A stretch of 34,016 nucleotides of DNA from JACCTH01 sp035281645 (GTDB lineage Bacteria; Actinomycetota; Acidimicrobiia; Spongiisociales; ZC4RG35), in contig DATEDN010000016.1 in NCBI GenBank assembly GCA_035281645.1, positions 1 to 34,016 on the forward strand. The letters are read 5' to 3'. Shown in pieces: positions 33,357 through 34,016 of this stretch (the first letter of the stretch is position 1; every line of letters begins with the position of its first letter). Both the position numbers and the translations under genes were made by a program. Under the pieces are notes generated by a model that saw nothing but the letters and a program-made list of their open reading frames with translations, ran no database searches and was not told where the DNA came from.

Positions 33357-33973
33357 GCGGTGCCGAAGAGTCGGTCTCCCATGTCGCCGAGGCCTGGCTC
33401 GATATAGAAGCGCTCGTTCAATCCGCGATCGACGGCGGCAGTGACGATGCGGACCTCGGGATGACGTTCGTCCATGACCTTGATCCCATCGGGGGCGGAG
33501 ACGACGCAGACGGCGGTGACGTCATTGGCGCCTTTGGCTTTCACCTGCTCGCAAGCCCAGGCCAGCGACCCGCCGGTGGCGAGCATCGGTTCGAGGATGA
33601 GCACCCGGGCATCGGCCATCGGTGGGAACTTGGTGTAGTACTCCATTGGCTGCGCGGTTTCCTCGTTTCGCTGGACACCGGCGTAGCCGATGCGGGCGTT
33701 GGGAAGAAGATCGATGGCGGCGTCCACCAAGCCCAAGCCGGCGCGGAACACCGCCACGACGACGATCGGTTTGCCCAGCGAGCTTCCCACCATCGGTTCG
33801 AGCGGGGTTTCGATCGGTTTCTCGTGGAGAGCGAGATCAGACGTCGCCTCGGCGACGAGGAGATACGCCAGGCGCCGCGCGGTTTCACGGAAGAGGGGAG
33901 TGCCCGTAGAACGATCGCGCAGGATGGTGAGGTAGTGCTGTGCGAGTGGATGGTCGACGACGGTCACCGGCAT
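33353..33973 (-). CDS. upp: Uracil phosphoribosyltransferase
   Basis: A 206-residue UPRTase, which makes UMP from uracil and PRPP. The PRPP loop LILEPMLATGGS (about residues 127-138), RAGLGLVDAAIDLLP, and the uracil-binding C-terminal region RFYIEPGLGDMGDRLFGT are present. It is the first gene of the operon upp-ATL-deoB-deoA. Confidence 0.95.
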   Translation of the reverse strand: MPVTVVDHPLAQHYLTILRDRSTGTPLFRETARRLAYLLVAEATSDLALHEKPIETPLEPMVGSSLGKPIVVVAVFRAGLGLVDAAIDLLPNARIGYAGVQRNEETAQPMEYYTKFPPMADARVLILEPMLATGGSLAWACEQVKAKGANDVTAVCVVSAPDGIKVMDERHPEVRIVTAAVDRGLNERFYIEPGLGDMGDRLFGTA

Positions 33974-33980
33974 GTCGGGG

Positions 33981-33986
33981 AGGGTA
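33981..33986 (-). promoter_or_regulatory. Probable -10 element (TACCCT) of the upp operon
   Basis: On the minus strand TACCCT is followed by 7 nt and the upp ATG, with no ribosome-binding site. This fits a leaderless transcript. Confidence 0.45.
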
Positions 33987-34016
33987 GGGGAAGTGCTCAG
34001 CCCCCAGGCGGCGCCC

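Noticed and set aside
1..34016. CRISPR array, tRNA, rRNA, IS element or prophage
   Set aside because: No regularly spaced repeats, tRNA-like cloverleaf, rRNA sequence, transposase or phage gene was recognised by reading; a tRNA or covariance-model scan would settle it.

Overview
The window looks like chromosomal DNA of a high-GC actinobacterium. Three things point there: the order coaD - SepIVA-like - DUF177 - rpmF - plsX - rnc - (insertion) - mutM - acyP - smc - ftsY, LexA boxes of the TCGAAC-N4-GTTCGA type, and a DUF222/HNH (13E12-family) gene. A deep, less-studied lineage such as the Acidimicrobiia is possible, but I cannot fix the class from sequence alone. Coding density is very high. 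Many genes overlap by 1-4 bp (GTGA, ATGA, TTGA or TGATG junctions), and no intergenic gap reaches 300 bp. I saw no rRNA, tRNA, CRISPR array or insertion sequence.

Layout. 1-1266 is a DUF222/HNH nuclease gene with a perfect LexA box over its start codon. 1368-4275 is a MoxR ATPase / DUF58 / VWA triad. 4314-5528 is dinB, also with a LexA box over its start. 5538-9574 holds a very large fusion (12-TM carrier, HEAT repeats, cyclic-nucleotide-binding domain) and a coupled membrane sensor-like protein. 9571-10348 (minus) carries an Lrp/AsnC ligand-domain protein, a degenerate cold-shock-domain protein and ribosomal protein L28. 10424-16598 is a plus-strand housekeeping run: recG, rsmD, coaD, a SepIVA-like gene, DUF177, rpmF, plsX and rnc. 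16578-20961 is an iron module: a DtxR-family regulator divergent from a ferric-iron ABC transporter, with an IdeR-type operator between them. 20987-26980 resumes housekeeping with mutM, acyP, smc, ftsY and cdd, followed by an ENPP-like phosphodiesterase (to 27997). 27994-29693 (minus) is etfBA, 29757-30581 an EamA transporter, and 30578-33973 (minus) a salvage operon upp - ATL - deoB - deoA.

How the parts work together. DNA-damage response is represented by two LexA-box genes, recG, mutM and an alkyltransferase-like protein. Nucleoside salvage is covered by cdd, deoA, deoB and upp. Iron uptake appears as a self-contained operator-controlled unit placed between rnc and mutM, which are otherwise neighbours in this conserved block. 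Several first genes carry TANNNT 6-8 nt before the start codon, which suggests widespread leaderless transcription.

Most notable for follow-up: the carrier-HEAT-cNMP fusion with its coupled sensor, the two LexA boxes sitting on start codons, the IdeR-type box paired with a regulator that lacks one expected metal ligand, and a 64-bp-period duplication of the 3' end of the cold-shock-like gene.
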